Assembly (NCBI RefSeq): GCF_000025485.1
Contig: NC_013851.1
Location: 1,837,154 to 1,901,153, forward strand
Source: Allochromatium vinosum DSM 180
GTDB lineage: Bacteria > Pseudomonadota > Gammaproteobacteria > Chromatiales > Chromatiaceae
Direction: 5' to 3'
Length of the DNA: 64,000 bases
Shown: in pieces, positions 42,624-57,425 of the stretch
How positions within the stretch are numbered: position 1 is the first letter of the stretch
How the letters are laid out: every line of letters begins with the position of its first letter
Program-made: the position numbers and the translations under genes
Notes under the pieces: model-generated
What the model saw: the letters and a program-made list of their open reading frames with translations, nothing else
What the model was told of the DNA's origin: nothing
Databases searched by the model: none

Positions 42624-43733
42624 TCAACCCGGCTGGATCGGAAACCCGGTCAGCGGCCCGATGCCGAGCCGGTCACGACTGAACAGCGGCGGCCCCTGCA
42701 TATAGACCGCGACCAGACGGGCGAGCGATTCGAGCGCGTCGAGATGGATGCGCTCGTAGCCATGCGAGGCGTCCACACCGAAGGTGATGAGCGCGGTGCG
42801 CACGTCGTTGCCCGCCTCCAGCGCCGCCGCACTGTCGGAGCGGTAGTACTTGAAGACATCGCGCTGATGCGGGATGGCGAACTCCTGACAGAGCTGGATC
42901 AGACGATGGGTCAGGTGATAATCGAAGGGGCCGCTCTGGTCGGCCATGGCGATGGTCACGCCGAACTCGCTGGAGTTCTGGCCGGGCGCCGAGGTGCCGT
43001 TGTCGATGGTGAGCATTTCGGCGACGTCCTGATGCAGTGCCGCCGAGGCCCCCGAGCCGACCTCCTCCGAGATGGTGAACAGCGGATGGCAGTCGACCGG
43101 CAGTTCCAGTCCCTCGCGCCGCACGGCCTCGATCGCCGCCAGCAGCACCGCCGCGCCGGCCTTGTCGTCGAGATGGCGTGAGTTGATGAAGCCGGTGTCG
43201 GTGATCTCGGGCGTGGTGTCGATGGCCAGGAAGTCGCCGACATGGACGCCGAGCCGCAGCAGATCTTCGAGCTTATGGACGCGGGCGTCGATCCGGAACT
43301 CGACATAGTCCCAGCCGCCTGGCTGGTTGTCGATCTCGGGCGCGAAGGTGTGCCCGGACGCCTTGAGCGGCAGGATGGTGCCGCGCCACTGCCCGGTGTC
43401 GGTGAAGAGCGTCGCCCGCGCACCCTCGGCGAATCGCGCGTTCCAGTGTCCGACCGGCACCAGTTGCAACCGTCCGTTGTCCTTGAGCGCCTTGACCATG
43501 GCCCCGAGCGTATCGATATGGGCGACAACGGCCCGATCCGGCTGCGAGACCTTGCCTTCGAGCGTGGCGCGGATCGCCCCGCGCCGGGTCAGTTCGAAGG
43601 GCACGCCGAGCTGCTCCAGACGCTGGCAGACCAGATGCACGACCCGGTCGGTATAGCCGGATGGGCTGGGCGTGAACAGCAGTTTTAGCAGGGTCTCGAC
43701 CAGATACCCGGTATCGATGGTTGGCAGTTTCAT
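42624..43733 (-). CDS. M42-family metallopeptidase of the NAGGN osmolyte operon
   Basis: Start at ATG 43733 overlaps the synthetase stop by four bases (ATGA) and gives 369 aa. The M42 (glutamyl aminopeptidase) metal ligands are in VVAHIDTLG, the DD pair of SRHLDDKAGA, TISEEVGSG and DNGTSAPGQ; the last His is in VDASHGYERI. This peptidase is a regular third partner of genes making N-acetylglutaminylglutamine amide and is thought to act on the dipeptide in turnover. The catalytic set looks intact. Confidence 0.92.
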   Translation of the reverse strand: MKLPTIDTGYLVETLLKLLFTPSPSGYTDRVVHLVCQRLEQLGVPFELTRRGAIRATLEGKVSQPDRAVVAHIDTLGAMVKALKDNGRLQLVPVGHWNARFAEGARATLFTDTGQWRGTILPLKASGHTFAPEIDNQPGGWDYVEFRIDARVHKLEDLLRLGVHVGDFLAIDTTPEITDTGFINSRHLDDKAGAAVLLAAIEAVRREGLELPVDCHPLFTISEEVGSGASAALHQDVAEMLTIDNGTSAPGQNSSEFGVTIAMADQSGPFDYHLTHRLIQLCQEFAIPHQRDVFKYYRSDSAAALEAGNDVRTALITFGVDASHGYERIHLDALESLARLVAVYMQGPPLFSRDRLGIGPLTGFPIQPG

Positions 43734-45481
43734 ACCAGTCCCTCCCGCATGGCCGTGCGTGGAAACAGCAGATCGACGAAGCGTTCGGCGGTCGGTTGCG
43801 GCTCGTGATTGGCCAGACCGGGGCGCTCGTTGGCCTCGATGATGACATAGTCGCTCCCGCGCACGTCGGGGACGAGGAAGTCCAGCCCGGTCACGGGGAT
43901 GTCGAGCGCCCGCGCCGCCGCACAGGCCGCCTCGGCGAGTGCCGGATCGAGATCGGCGGTGACGTCGTGGATGGTGCCGCCGGTGTGCAGGTTGGCGGTC
44001 TTGCGCACTTGGAGCGCCTCGCCCTCGGGCAGAACGTCCTTCATCCCGTAGCCGGCCTGACGCACACAACGCTCGGTCTCGGCATCGAGCGGAATCGAAC
44101 TCTCGCCGCCGGTCGCCGCGCGTCGGCGCCGACTGCGCGCCTGGATCAGATCGCGGATGCTGTGGCGTCCGGTGCCGACCACCTGGGCCGGACGGCGGAT
44201 GGCGGCGGCCACGACCCTGAAGTCGATGACGACGATACGCAGATCCTCGCCCTCGACGAATTCTTCCAGGATCACCACCTCGCAGACCTTGCGCGCCGCC
44301 GCGATCGCCGTCTCCAGCGTCTCGGGGTCGCGCACGTCGACACTGATCCCCGCTCCCTGCTCGCCGCGCGCCGGCTTGACCACCACCCGCCCGAAACGCG
44401 ACAGAAAGGCCTCGGCCTGATCGAGCGCCTGATAGCGGATCTGCTCCGGCACCCGCAGACCGGCGCGCTTGAGCACGCGCTGGGTGATGGCCTTGTCGTC
44501 ACAGCGGCTCATGGCGATGGCGCTGGTCAGTTCGCTCAGACTCTCGCGACAGAGGATGCGCCGCCCGCCGAGCATGAGCGCGAAATAGCCCGCTTCGGCA
44601 TCGATGACCTCGACCCCGATCCCGCGCCGGCGGGCCTCGTCGACGATGATGGTGGCATAGGGGTTGAGATCAGCCTCGGGCTGGCGGCCGATGAACAGGG
44701 GTTCGTTGAAAGCGTTCTTGTTCTTGAGCGCGAAGGCCGGGATGCGCTCGAAGCCGAGCTTGCGATAGAGCCGGATGGCATTGCTGTTGTCGTGCATCAC
44801 CGACAGATCCAGAAAGGCCCGACCGCGCGCCTGATGGTATTCGACGACCTGACGCACCAGCGCCTCGCCGATGCCCGGATAGGGCGCCTGCGGGTCGACG
44901 GCCAGCGCCCAGAGACTGGCGCCGTTCTCCGGGTCCTGGAAGGCGGCAGCGTGATCGACCCCATTGACCACGCCCAGCAGACGGCCGTCCTGGCTGTCCT
45001 CCGCGACCCAGTAGCTCAGCACCTTGGAGGTGCGCTGGTTCCAGACGAACGCCGCGCCCGGCGGCACCATGTGATGGGCGATATACAGACGCTGGATCGC
45101 CTCGGCGTCGGCGAGGCTGTTGAGCAGCCGGATATGGAAACCCTTGGGCCGACGCGCGCAGGACTGATAGCGCTCGAACCAGAGCCGGAAGGTATGCGAG
45201 GGATCGAGAAACAGATCCTGGGGCGCATAGGAGAGCACCACATGCGGATCATTGAGATAGAGCGCCACGTCCCGCTTGCCCGGATGCTCTTCCTGTAAGG
45301 CCCGCGCCAGCGACTCGGGATCGGTGAAGGTCTGGCCGAACAGCAACCGGCCCCAGCCGCAGTCGACGGCCACGCCCGAGGGCGCGACCGAGAGATCGGC
45401 ACGCGGACGCCGGTCCCAGTTCTTGAGCGACGGGGCGCGACTGCGTTCGAGCCGATGGTTGAAGCGGTCTTTGAGACTCAT
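43730..45481 (-). CDS. ngg: N-acetylglutaminylglutamine synthetase (GNAT-ATP-grasp fusion)
   Basis: This 583-aa protein joins a GNAT acetyltransferase half (about 100-260, with PYPGIGEALVRQVVEYHQAR and LYRKLGFE) to an ATP-grasp ligase half (about 290-580). The ligase half shows VVVKPARGEQGAGISVDV and IIEANERPGL. Together they acetylate and condense two glutamines to make the NAGGN precursor, an osmoprotectant. It sits between the amidotransferase and the peptidase with overlaps or short gaps, so the three form one operon, probably osmotically induced. Confidence 0.93.
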   Translation of the reverse strand: MSLKDRFNHRLERSRAPSLKNWDRRPRADLSVAPSGVAVDCGWGRLLFGQTFTDPESLARALQEEHPGKRDVALYLNDPHVVLSYAPQDLFLDPSHTFRLWFERYQSCARRPKGFHIRLLNSLADAEAIQRLYIAHHMVPPGAAFVWNQRTSKVLSYWVAEDSQDGRLLGVVNGVDHAAAFQDPENGASLWALAVDPQAPYPGIGEALVRQVVEYHQARGRAFLDLSVMHDNSNAIRLYRKLGFERIPAFALKNKNAFNEPLFIGRQPEADLNPYATIIVDEARRRGIGVEVIDAEAGYFALMLGGRRILCRESLSELTSAIAMSRCDDKAITQRVLKRAGLRVPEQIRYQALDQAEAFLSRFGRVVVKPARGEQGAGISVDVRDPETLETAIAAARKVCEVVILEEFVEGEDLRIVVIDFRVVAAAIRRPAQVVGTGRHSIRDLIQARSRRRRAATGGESSIPLDAETERCVRQAGYGMKDVLPEGEALQVRKTANLHTGGTIHDVTADLDPALAEAACAAARALDIPVTGLDFLVPDVRGSDYVIIEANERPGLANHEPQPTAERFVDLLFPRTAMREGLV

Positions 45482-45530
45482 TGAGGCACCCTAATCCTGT
45501 CGGTGTCCGAGGGATCGGTGAACGGCTCGA

Positions 45531-47297
45531 TCACAAACCCTGCTGCTGCAACCACAGCTCCAGAAGCGCGACCTGCCAGAGTTTGGAGCCGCGCAGCGGG
45601 GTGATGTGCGCTTCGGGCGCGGCGAGCAGGGTCTCGACATAGTCGGACTGGAACAGACCGCGGGCGCGCGCCGGAGCGGAATGCAGCAGATCGCGCATCA
45701 TCTCCAGCACCGGGCCGCGCGGATACTTGAGCGCCGGCACGGGGAAATAGCCCTTGGGCCGGTCGATGACCTCGCTCGGGATGATCCGCCGCCCGATCGC
45801 CTTGAGTACACCCTTGCCGTCGTCGTGCAGCTTGTGCGCGTCCGGCATCCGTGCGGCCAGCTCGACCAGCTCGTGATCGAGGAAGGGCACGCGCGCTTCC
45901 AGGCCCCAGGCCATGGTCATGTTGTCGACGCGCTTGACCGGATCGTCGACCAGCATGATCTGCTGATCCAGACGCAGCGCCTTGTCGACCGGAGCCGCGG
46001 CGCCGGGACGGGCGAAGTGCGCGGCGATGAAGGCGCGGCTGTGGTCCTCGCCGTGGAAACGCGGATCGACCGCGCGCCGGTATTCGTCCTGATCGCGGTC
46101 GCAGAAGGCGCGCGCATAGTCGGCGGCCGGATCACGACTGCCGACCAGCGGCGGATACCAGTGATAGCCGGCGAACACCTCATCGGCGCCCTGCCCGCTC
46201 TGCACTACCTTGACGTGTTTGGAGACCTCGTGCGAGAGCAGATAGAAACCGATGGCGTCATGGCTGACCATGGGTTCGGACATGGCACGCACGCAGTTGG
46301 GCAGCTCGGGCAGCAGACGCGCCGCCGAGTCGACCTGGATCTTATGGTGCGTGGTGCCATAGTGACGGGCGATGATGTCCGAATACTGGAACTCATCGCC
46401 GACCTCGTCGCCGACCGTCTCGAATCCGACCGAGAAGGTGTTGAGTCCCTGTTGCCCCTGTTCGGCGAGCAGGCCGACGATCAGGCTCGAATCCAGCCCG
46501 CCCGAGAGCAGCACCCCGACATCGACGTCGGCCACCAGACGGCGGGCGACCGCTGTGCGCAGACTCGCCAGAATCCGTTCCTGCCAGTCCGCGAAGCTCA
46601 GACCGCGTTCTTCTGGGCGCGGCTCGAACACCGGCTCCCAATAGATCCGGTCGCGGTGGCGTCCGTCGGGTTCGATGACGCGGAGGGTCGCGGGCGGGAG
46701 CTTACGCACCCCGGCAAGGATGGTATAGGGCGCCGGCACCACGGCATGGAAGTGCATGTAGTGATGCAGGGCCACCGGGTCGAGGTCGGTGTTAAGGCCA
46801 CCGCCGGCGAGCAACGCCGGTAGCGTCGAGGCAAAGCGCAGACCGCCGGCGACCTCGGCGTAATAGAGCGGCTTGATGCCGAGCCGGTCGCGCGCCAGCG
46901 TCAGCCGGCCCGAATCGCGCTCGACGATGGCGAAGGCGAACATGCCATGGAAACGCTCGACACAGTCCGCGCCCCAGGCATGGAACGCTTTGAGCACCAC
47001 TTCGGTGTCGCCGTGCGAGAAGAAGCGATAGCCCCTGGCGCTCAGTTCATCGCGCAGGGATTGATAGTTGTAGATGCAGCCGTTGAAGGCGATCGACAGA
47101 CCGAGTTCGCTGTCGACCATGGGTTGGGCGGCATGGGTGCTCAGATCGATGATCGACAGACGCCGATGCGCCAGTGCCGCCCGTCCCTGCTGCCAGACGC
47201 CGTGCCCGTCGGGGCCGCGCGGCTGCATCGAGGCGCTCATGGCGTCGAGATCGACGGGGACATCATCGAAGCGGATTTCTCCGCAGAAACCACACAT
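45531..47297 (-). CDS. N-acetylglutaminylglutamine amidotransferase (asparagine synthetase-like)
   Basis: Start at ATG 47297 puts the catalytic Cys at position 2 (MCGFCGEIRFDD), as required for an Ntn glutaminase domain, and gives 588 aa. The C-terminal half holds the ATP-pyrophosphatase loop SGGLDSSLIVGLL near residue 263 and GQGADEVFAGYHWY. This AsnB-like enzyme amidates the dipeptide to NAGGN in the osmolyte operon. The gap after it, before ngg, is 49 bases. Confidence 0.92.
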   Translation of the reverse strand: MCGFCGEIRFDDVPVDLDAMSASMQPRGPDGHGVWQQGRAALAHRRLSIIDLSTHAAQPMVDSELGLSIAFNGCIYNYQSLRDELSARGYRFFSHGDTEVVLKAFHAWGADCVERFHGMFAFAIVERDSGRLTLARDRLGIKPLYYAEVAGGLRFASTLPALLAGGGLNTDLDPVALHHYMHFHAVVPAPYTILAGVRKLPPATLRVIEPDGRHRDRIYWEPVFEPRPEERGLSFADWQERILASLRTAVARRLVADVDVGVLLSGGLDSSLIVGLLAEQGQQGLNTFSVGFETVGDEVGDEFQYSDIIARHYGTTHHKIQVDSAARLLPELPNCVRAMSEPMVSHDAIGFYLLSHEVSKHVKVVQSGQGADEVFAGYHWYPPLVGSRDPAADYARAFCDRDQDEYRRAVDPRFHGEDHSRAFIAAHFARPGAAAPVDKALRLDQQIMLVDDPVKRVDNMTMAWGLEARVPFLDHELVELAARMPDAHKLHDDGKGVLKAIGRRIIPSEVIDRPKGYFPVPALKYPRGPVLEMMRDLLHSAPARARGLFQSDYVETLLAAPEAHITPLRGSKLWQVALLELWLQQQGL

Positions 47298-47620
47298 GGC
47301 ACTCTCCTGAGTCTGTCGCGAAGACATCCACGGCCGCCGACGACCCGAGCAAGTGCAGTCTCGATTCACTCTGGACGCGGTGAGTACGGATCGGTCGCCG
47401 ATGACCGATCCGTTCGTCCGCGGAGATGACCTTCGCGCTAATAAATCAGCGAATTGGTCAACATCCTACAGTAAAGCGCTCTTGGTTTCCAGGAAGGGGG
47501 GGCACAGGGAGCGAACACGATTGGCTGTCGAGCCGTTTTTCCCCAAGTGACTTCAAGGCATGATCCAGCCGCTTGTGGGAAGCGGATGGCCAGATCCATA
47601 CCATCGTATGGGACGCAACA
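47298..47620. promoter_or_regulatory. Regulatory gap between the NAGGN operon and orphan hicB
   Basis: No gene is seen in these 323 bases. They must hold the NAGGN operon promoter. A perfect hairpin ACGGATCGGTC / GACCGATCCGT with a 6-base loop lies at 47385-47412, and CCGCTT/AAGCGG and CCATAC/GTATGG hairpins lie near 47570 and 47600. I found no clear -35/-10 pair. Confidence 0.4.
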
Positions 47621-47953
47621 TTAATGCTGTACCGCCTCCTTCAGCGTGCTGACCGCCCATTGGTTGAGACTGACTCCGGACAGCTCGGCGGCCACCGCCA
47701 TCGCGGCATGGGTTTCCGGATCGAGGCGTAGCAGCACGCGACCCGAGTAGGGTTTTTGTGCCGGGCGTCCGGTGTGTGCACTGACCTCCAAATAATGATC
47801 GACGGTTTCATGGAAGGCCGTTTCCAACTCATCGACGGTGGTTCCGTGGAACACGGCGATGTCCTTGATTCCCGCCAGTCGCCCAACAAAGATCCGATCA
47901 TCGGCGTCGTATTCGATGCGTGCGGCATACCCGCGATAGGTCATAGCGTTCAT
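47621..47953 (-). CDS. hicB: Orphan HicB-family antitoxin, 110 aa
   Basis: An N-terminal RNase H-like HicB domain (YAARIEYDADDRIFVGRLAG, DELETAFHETVDHYLE) is followed by a ribbon-helix-helix DNA-binding tail (SGRVLLRLDPETHAAMAVAA, SLNQWAVSTLK). HicB neutralises HicA and represses the operon. Its ATG overlaps by four bases (ATGA) the end of a truncated hicA fragment, so the partner toxin is lost. It may persist as a stand-alone regulator. A second hicAB remnant lies at 36074-36521. Confidence 0.88.
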   Translation of the reverse strand: MNAMTYRGYAARIEYDADDRIFVGRLAGIKDIAVFHGTTVDELETAFHETVDHYLEVSAHTGRPAQKPYSGRVLLRLDPETHAAMAVAAELSGVSLNQWAVSTLKEAVQH

Positions 47954-48013
47954 GGTTTGAACCCGGCGTGTTCGAGTAATTCGCGTGCCGCTTTCACGCC
48001 TCCAGGGCGAGCT
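47950..48013 (-). pseudogene. hicA: C-terminal remnant of a hicA toxin gene
   Basis: Between the metH stop and the hicB start, the minus strand reads ARPGGVKAARELLEHAGFKP and then TGA. This resembles the end of the longer HicA proteins that pair with HicB-RHH antitoxins, where the last helix precedes an ATGA overlap. Only about 20 codons remain, directly after metH, so most of the toxin was deleted. Confidence 0.6.
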
Positions 48014-51775
<3,762 letters not shown>

Positions 51776-52056
51776 GGAAACTCACGGCTAGAGAAGTCGA
51801 GCGCGTGGACGGCGCGGCGGCGAGCGGCGTGGATCTTTGGCCAGGCGCTGGGAGAATTCGCGCCACAGGCGCATCTAAAGGCGGAAACGATACCATGAGC
51901 ACCGGTTTTTGTTCATGGCTTCGCGCCCGAAGGCCGTTCATACAGCAATTCGCGGGCTTTCGAGACGTGCCCTCGAAATCCGGTCGCGCTATGCTAATAC
52001 CCTATCTACAATTCAAAAATGACTGTGCCCATCGAGGCTCGGGAAATCACTGCCCC

Positions 52057-53448
52057 ATGACCAACTCCAAGATCCTCGCCTTTACGTCGGCTTCGTTCAA
52101 GACCGGCGTCAGCTCACTCATCGTGCTCGGGCTGGTGGGGTGCGATGGATTCGCACGTTTCAACACCAAAAAGGACGCACCGCCGGCCGAGTCCGTCGCC
52201 GCCGAGGAGTCGGCAGGAGCGGCCACGCCTCCGGGGGCCGATCCGTTAGCCGCGACCGAGACGCCGCCGGAACAAGACAAGAAGCTGTCGGGGCCGCTCT
52301 ATGAGTGGAAGGGCGATGGACGTAAGGTCACGCGCATCGTCGTCAACACCAATGAGCAGAAAGCCCGCTTCTATTCGGGCGACGAAGAGATCGGCTGGAG
52401 CACGGTTGCGACCGGACTGCCCAAGTATCCGACTCCGACCGGCCGTTTCCAGGTGACGGAGAAGGTCGAGAACAAGCGCTCGAATCTCTACGGCAAGGTC
52501 TATGGCAAGGGCGGGCGTGTCCTGCGCTCCAGCGTCAAGGTCGGACGCGATCCGATCCCGGATGGCGGACGCTTCGAGGGCGCGCACATGCCCTTCTTCA
52601 TGCGTCTGACCGACGACGGCGTGGGCCTGCACGCCGGGCCGATCCCCAATCCGGGGCAGCCCGCCTCGCATGGCTGCATCCGGATGCCGACCAAGATCGC
52701 GCCCGTGTTGTTCCGTCACGTGTCGAATGGGACACCCGTGACCATCGAGGGCAAGGGACCGAGCTACGGTGATTACGTCGCCAAACAGCGTGCCAATGCC
52801 GCGCGTCGCGCCGAGGCGCGACGGATCGCCGAGCAGAAGCGCGCTGCCGAGGCCCAAAAAGCCCAACAGGTCGCTCAGACAGCGCCGAGTGCGGCCGATA
52901 CGACGACCAAGCCCCAGGACGCCGCTAGCAGCGAGAGGCGCGAGACGCATGCAGTGGCCAAGGATGAGGCGACACCGGCGACCCAGGCCATCGATACCAC
53001 GAACGCGCGCGAGACGCGGATGCGCGAGCCGGCCCTCGATGCCGATACTACGGCTACGGCACCGGTTGAGAGTGCGTCGGCACAGTCGTCCGAACGGACG
53101 AACGCTCCAGCACCCGAGACGGCCAAGCCCGTGTCGGCTGAAGCCACTCCCGCTGAGCCGCGACCATCGATCATCGAGGATGCGGCACCGGCGGCCGAGC
53201 CCCAGCCGGCGGCCAGTGGAACCGGCCCGTCAACGGCACCGACCAGTACACCCGAGCCGGCACAGCGCGCTGAACCGACAACGCCTTCGGCCGCCACCCG
53301 GCCGGCACCAGAGATTCAGGAAGCCCCCGCCCCGACGCCGCCGCCCGCCGCGCCGGCGGTGGAGGCAAGTGCTCCTGCACCCAAACCGGCTGAACCGACG
53401 CCGAGTCCGGCACCGGCGGCCGCACCAGCCGACAGCGCTGCCGAATGA
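52057..53448 (+). CDS. L,D-transpeptidase lipoprotein with disordered Ala/Pro tail, 463 aa
   Basis: Start at ATG 52057 (MTNSKILAFTSASFKTGVSS) gives a lipoprotein signal with lipobox LVGC at C29. The YkuD domain (about 85-240) has the signature HAGPIPNPGQPASHGCIRMP with the catalytic Cys. A charged linker rich in Arg, Ala and Glu follows, then about 200 residues of Ala/Pro/Thr/Glu-rich, probably unstructured sequence. YkuD enzymes make 3-3 crosslinks or anchor proteins in the wall. The stop overlaps the next start (ATGA). Confidence 0.93.
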   Translation: MTNSKILAFTSASFKTGVSSLIVLGLVGCDGFARFNTKKDAPPAESVAAEESAGAATPPGADPLAATETPPEQDKKLSGPLYEWKGDGRKVTRIVVNTNEQKARFYSGDEEIGWSTVATGLPKYPTPTGRFQVTEKVENKRSNLYGKVYGKGGRVLRSSVKVGRDPIPDGGRFEGAHMPFFMRLTDDGVGLHAGPIPNPGQPASHGCIRMPTKIAPVLFRHVSNGTPVTIEGKGPSYGDYVAKQRANAARRAEARRIAEQKRAAEAQKAQQVAQTAPSAADTTTKPQDAASSERRETHAVAKDEATPATQAIDTTNARETRMREPALDADTTATAPVESASAQSSERTNAPAPETAKPVSAEATPAEPRPSIIEDAAPAAEPQPAASGTGPSTAPTSTPEPAQRAEPTTPSAATRPAPEIQEAPAPTPPPAAPAVEASAPAPKPAEPTPSPAPAAAPADSAAE

Positions 53449-54584
53449 GCGACGAGTTCCCACTCGATCCCGGCGTCTGCCATCTGAACCACGCCGCTGT
53501 CGGCCCCTGGCCGCAGCGCGCGGTGGCGGCGGTGACGCGCTTCGCCGAGGCGAACGCGCGCCAGGGGTCGCTCGACTATCCAGCCTGGCTCGCCGTCGAG
53601 CAGCGTCTGCGCGAGCGTCTGGCCTGGCTGATCGGCGCCGATCAGGCCGCCGACATCGCGCTGGCCAAGAACACGTCGGAGGCGCTGTCGGTCATCGCGC
53701 ACGGTCTGCCCTGGACGCCGGGGGACAGCATCGTCGGCATCGCCCAGGAGTTTCCCTCCAACCGCGTGGTTTGGGAGTCGCTGGCCGATCAGGGTGTGAC
53801 TTGGCGCGCATTGGATCTGGCCGGCTCCAGCGATCCCGAAGCGGATCTGATCGCGCTGTGCGACGATTCGACGCGGATGATCGCCGTGAGCTGGGTGCAG
53901 TATGCCTCGGGTCTGCGGCTGGATCTGGAACGGCTTGGGGCCTGGTGCCGGGCCAAGGGCGTCCTGCTGTGCGTGGATGCCATCCAGGGTCTCGGCGCCC
54001 TGCCCTTCGATCTGAAGCGCTTTCAGGCCGATTTCGTCGTCGCCGACGGGCACAAGTGGATGCTCGGTCCCGAAGGGCTGGCGCTGCTCTATGTCCGGCC
54101 CGAACAGCGCGAACGCCTACGGCTCCGTCAGTTCGGCTGGCACATGGTCGAGCATTCGGGCGACTTCGACCACACCGACTGGACACCCGCCAGGGACGCG
54201 CGCCGCTTCGAGTGCGGCAGTCCCAATCTGCTCGGGACGCACGCGCTGGAGGCCAGTCTCTCGCTGCTGGCCGAGATCGGGATGGACGAGATCTGGCGCC
54301 GGCTTCAGGCTCGCACCGAGCACCTCATCGCCCTGATCGATGCACGCGGATTCGAATTACTCACGCCCCGCGATCCCGAGCGACGCGCCGGAATCGTCAC
54401 CTTCCGCGTGCCGGGCGAGTCGTCCGCGCGGCTCTATCAGTCGCTCATGGCGCGGCGCGTACTCTGCGCCCAGCGTGGCGGCGGCCTTCGCTTCTCGCCT
54501 CACTTCCACACCGCATTTGAAACCCTGGATCGCGCCATGGCGATCCTCGATGAGATCCGGCGCGAGTCGACTAAGGCGCCTTGA
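53445..54584 (+). CDS. PLP-dependent aminotransferase class V, 379 aa
   Basis: The fold type I class V pattern is visible: HLNHAAVGPWPQRAV at the start, NTSEALSVIA, DAIQGLGALPFDLKRFQADF, then the PLP lysine in DGHKWMLGPEG and the C-terminal FETLDRAMAIL. It resembles selenocysteine lyase/isopenicillin epimerase-like enzymes, but no persulfide Cys loop of NifS type is obvious, so the reaction is unknown. It is coupled by a four-base overlap to the L,D-transpeptidase and converges with the DUF2750 gene, overlapping by 14 bases. Confidence 0.88.
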   Translation: MSDEFPLDPGVCHLNHAAVGPWPQRAVAAVTRFAEANARQGSLDYPAWLAVEQRLRERLAWLIGADQAADIALAKNTSEALSVIAHGLPWTPGDSIVGIAQEFPSNRVVWESLADQGVTWRALDLAGSSDPEADLIALCDDSTRMIAVSWVQYASGLRLDLERLGAWCRAKGVLLCVDAIQGLGALPFDLKRFQADFVVADGHKWMLGPEGLALLYVRPEQRERLRLRQFGWHMVEHSGDFDHTDWTPARDARRFECGSPNLLGTHALEASLSLLAEIGMDEIWRRLQARTEHLIALIDARGFELLTPRDPERRAGIVTFRVPGESSARLYQSLMARRVLCAQRGGGLRFSPHFHTAFETLDRAMAILDEIRRESTKAP

Positions 54585-54960
54585 GCTGACTCAGATCCTC
54601 ATACAGTTCGAGCGGCTCGACCACGATGCCGGTGCCGTCCGGAGCCGGAAAGACCGACGCCAGACGCTCATCGCGCGCCATGCCCTTGAGCCAGCGCTCC
54701 ATGAAGACCTCCAGCTCCAGCGGCTCGGGCCGGCAGTCGGCCCAGTCGTCGTTGGCCACGGCCGCCGCCAACTCGGGACTGGGCCAGAACGGAAAGCAGT
54801 CTCGCTCATCCTCATCGCGAAACGCCACGAATCCACCCGGCCCCTGGAGCGCCCAGACCCCATCACGCGCGATGGCCTCGCGGATGAAATAGGCATAACG
54901 CTCGTCGGCGGGCAGCGCGAAAAGATCTAGACTAACGGAGTTGGAATCTGGCGCATTCAT
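54571..54960 (-). CDS. DUF2750 domain protein, 129 aa
   Basis: Start at ATG 54960 (MNAPDSNSVSLDLFALPADE); the ATG at 54972 is an alternative. The sequence has the DUF2750 pattern as I recall it: an early YFIREAIARDGVWALQGPGG, FPFWPSPELAAAVAN, a helical middle and VFPAPDGTGIVVEPLEL at the end. Function is unknown. It is soluble and acidic. It converges tail to tail with the aminotransferase gene. Confidence 0.78.
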   Translation of the reverse strand: MNAPDSNSVSLDLFALPADERYAYFIREAIARDGVWALQGPGGFVAFRDEDERDCFPFWPSPELAAAVANDDWADCRPEPLELEVFMERWLKGMARDERLASVFPAPDGTGIVVEPLELYEDLSQLKAP

Positions 54961-55169
54961 GGATTGGCTCATTGGATCGCGGATTGCTGGCAATTCGGTA
55001 TGAATCTGGAGTGCCGACTCTAACAGCGCTGGCCCGTGCACAAAAGCCCAGGCTCGATTCAGGCCGTTTGGTGTACTCCTTCATGATTTCAGGTCACGGG
55101 CGCTTGTCGGTCGAACCGAAAGGGTCGCACAATACGCGGGCTTCGGACGAGGCAAGAGAGGTTGGCGAC

Positions 55170-55262
55170 ATGAGATGGTATGGAATTCTGTTGGGAGCCA
55201 TTCTCGGCACCCTGGTCGGAACCCTGATCGGCTATCTGCTGGTTCCGGCGATGTTGAAATAA
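55170..55262 (+). CDS. Small single-pass membrane protein, 30 aa
   Basis: ATG 55170 is preceded by AGAGAGG at good spacing. The 30 residues form one hydrophobic glycine-rich helix (GILLGAILGTLVGTLIGYLL) ending in PAMLK. It is too short for normal gene callers. It may be cotranscribed with glgX 32 bases later. Evidence is the ribosome site and membrane helix only. Confidence 0.5.
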   Translation: MRWYGILLGAILGTLVGTLIGYLLVPAMLK

Positions 55263-55294
55263 GCGAATCCGCTCGATTGGGGGAGTGACCGCCG

Positions 55295-57379
<2,085 letters not shown>

Positions 57380-57425
57380 ACCCGGCGGCGACTGGATGAA
57401 CGACAACCAACGGAGGACACCCGAG

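Noticed and set aside
51776-52056. SAH or cobalamin riboswitch before metH
   Set aside because: None of the conserved blocks of these riboswitches was found in the 5' region on the minus strand.
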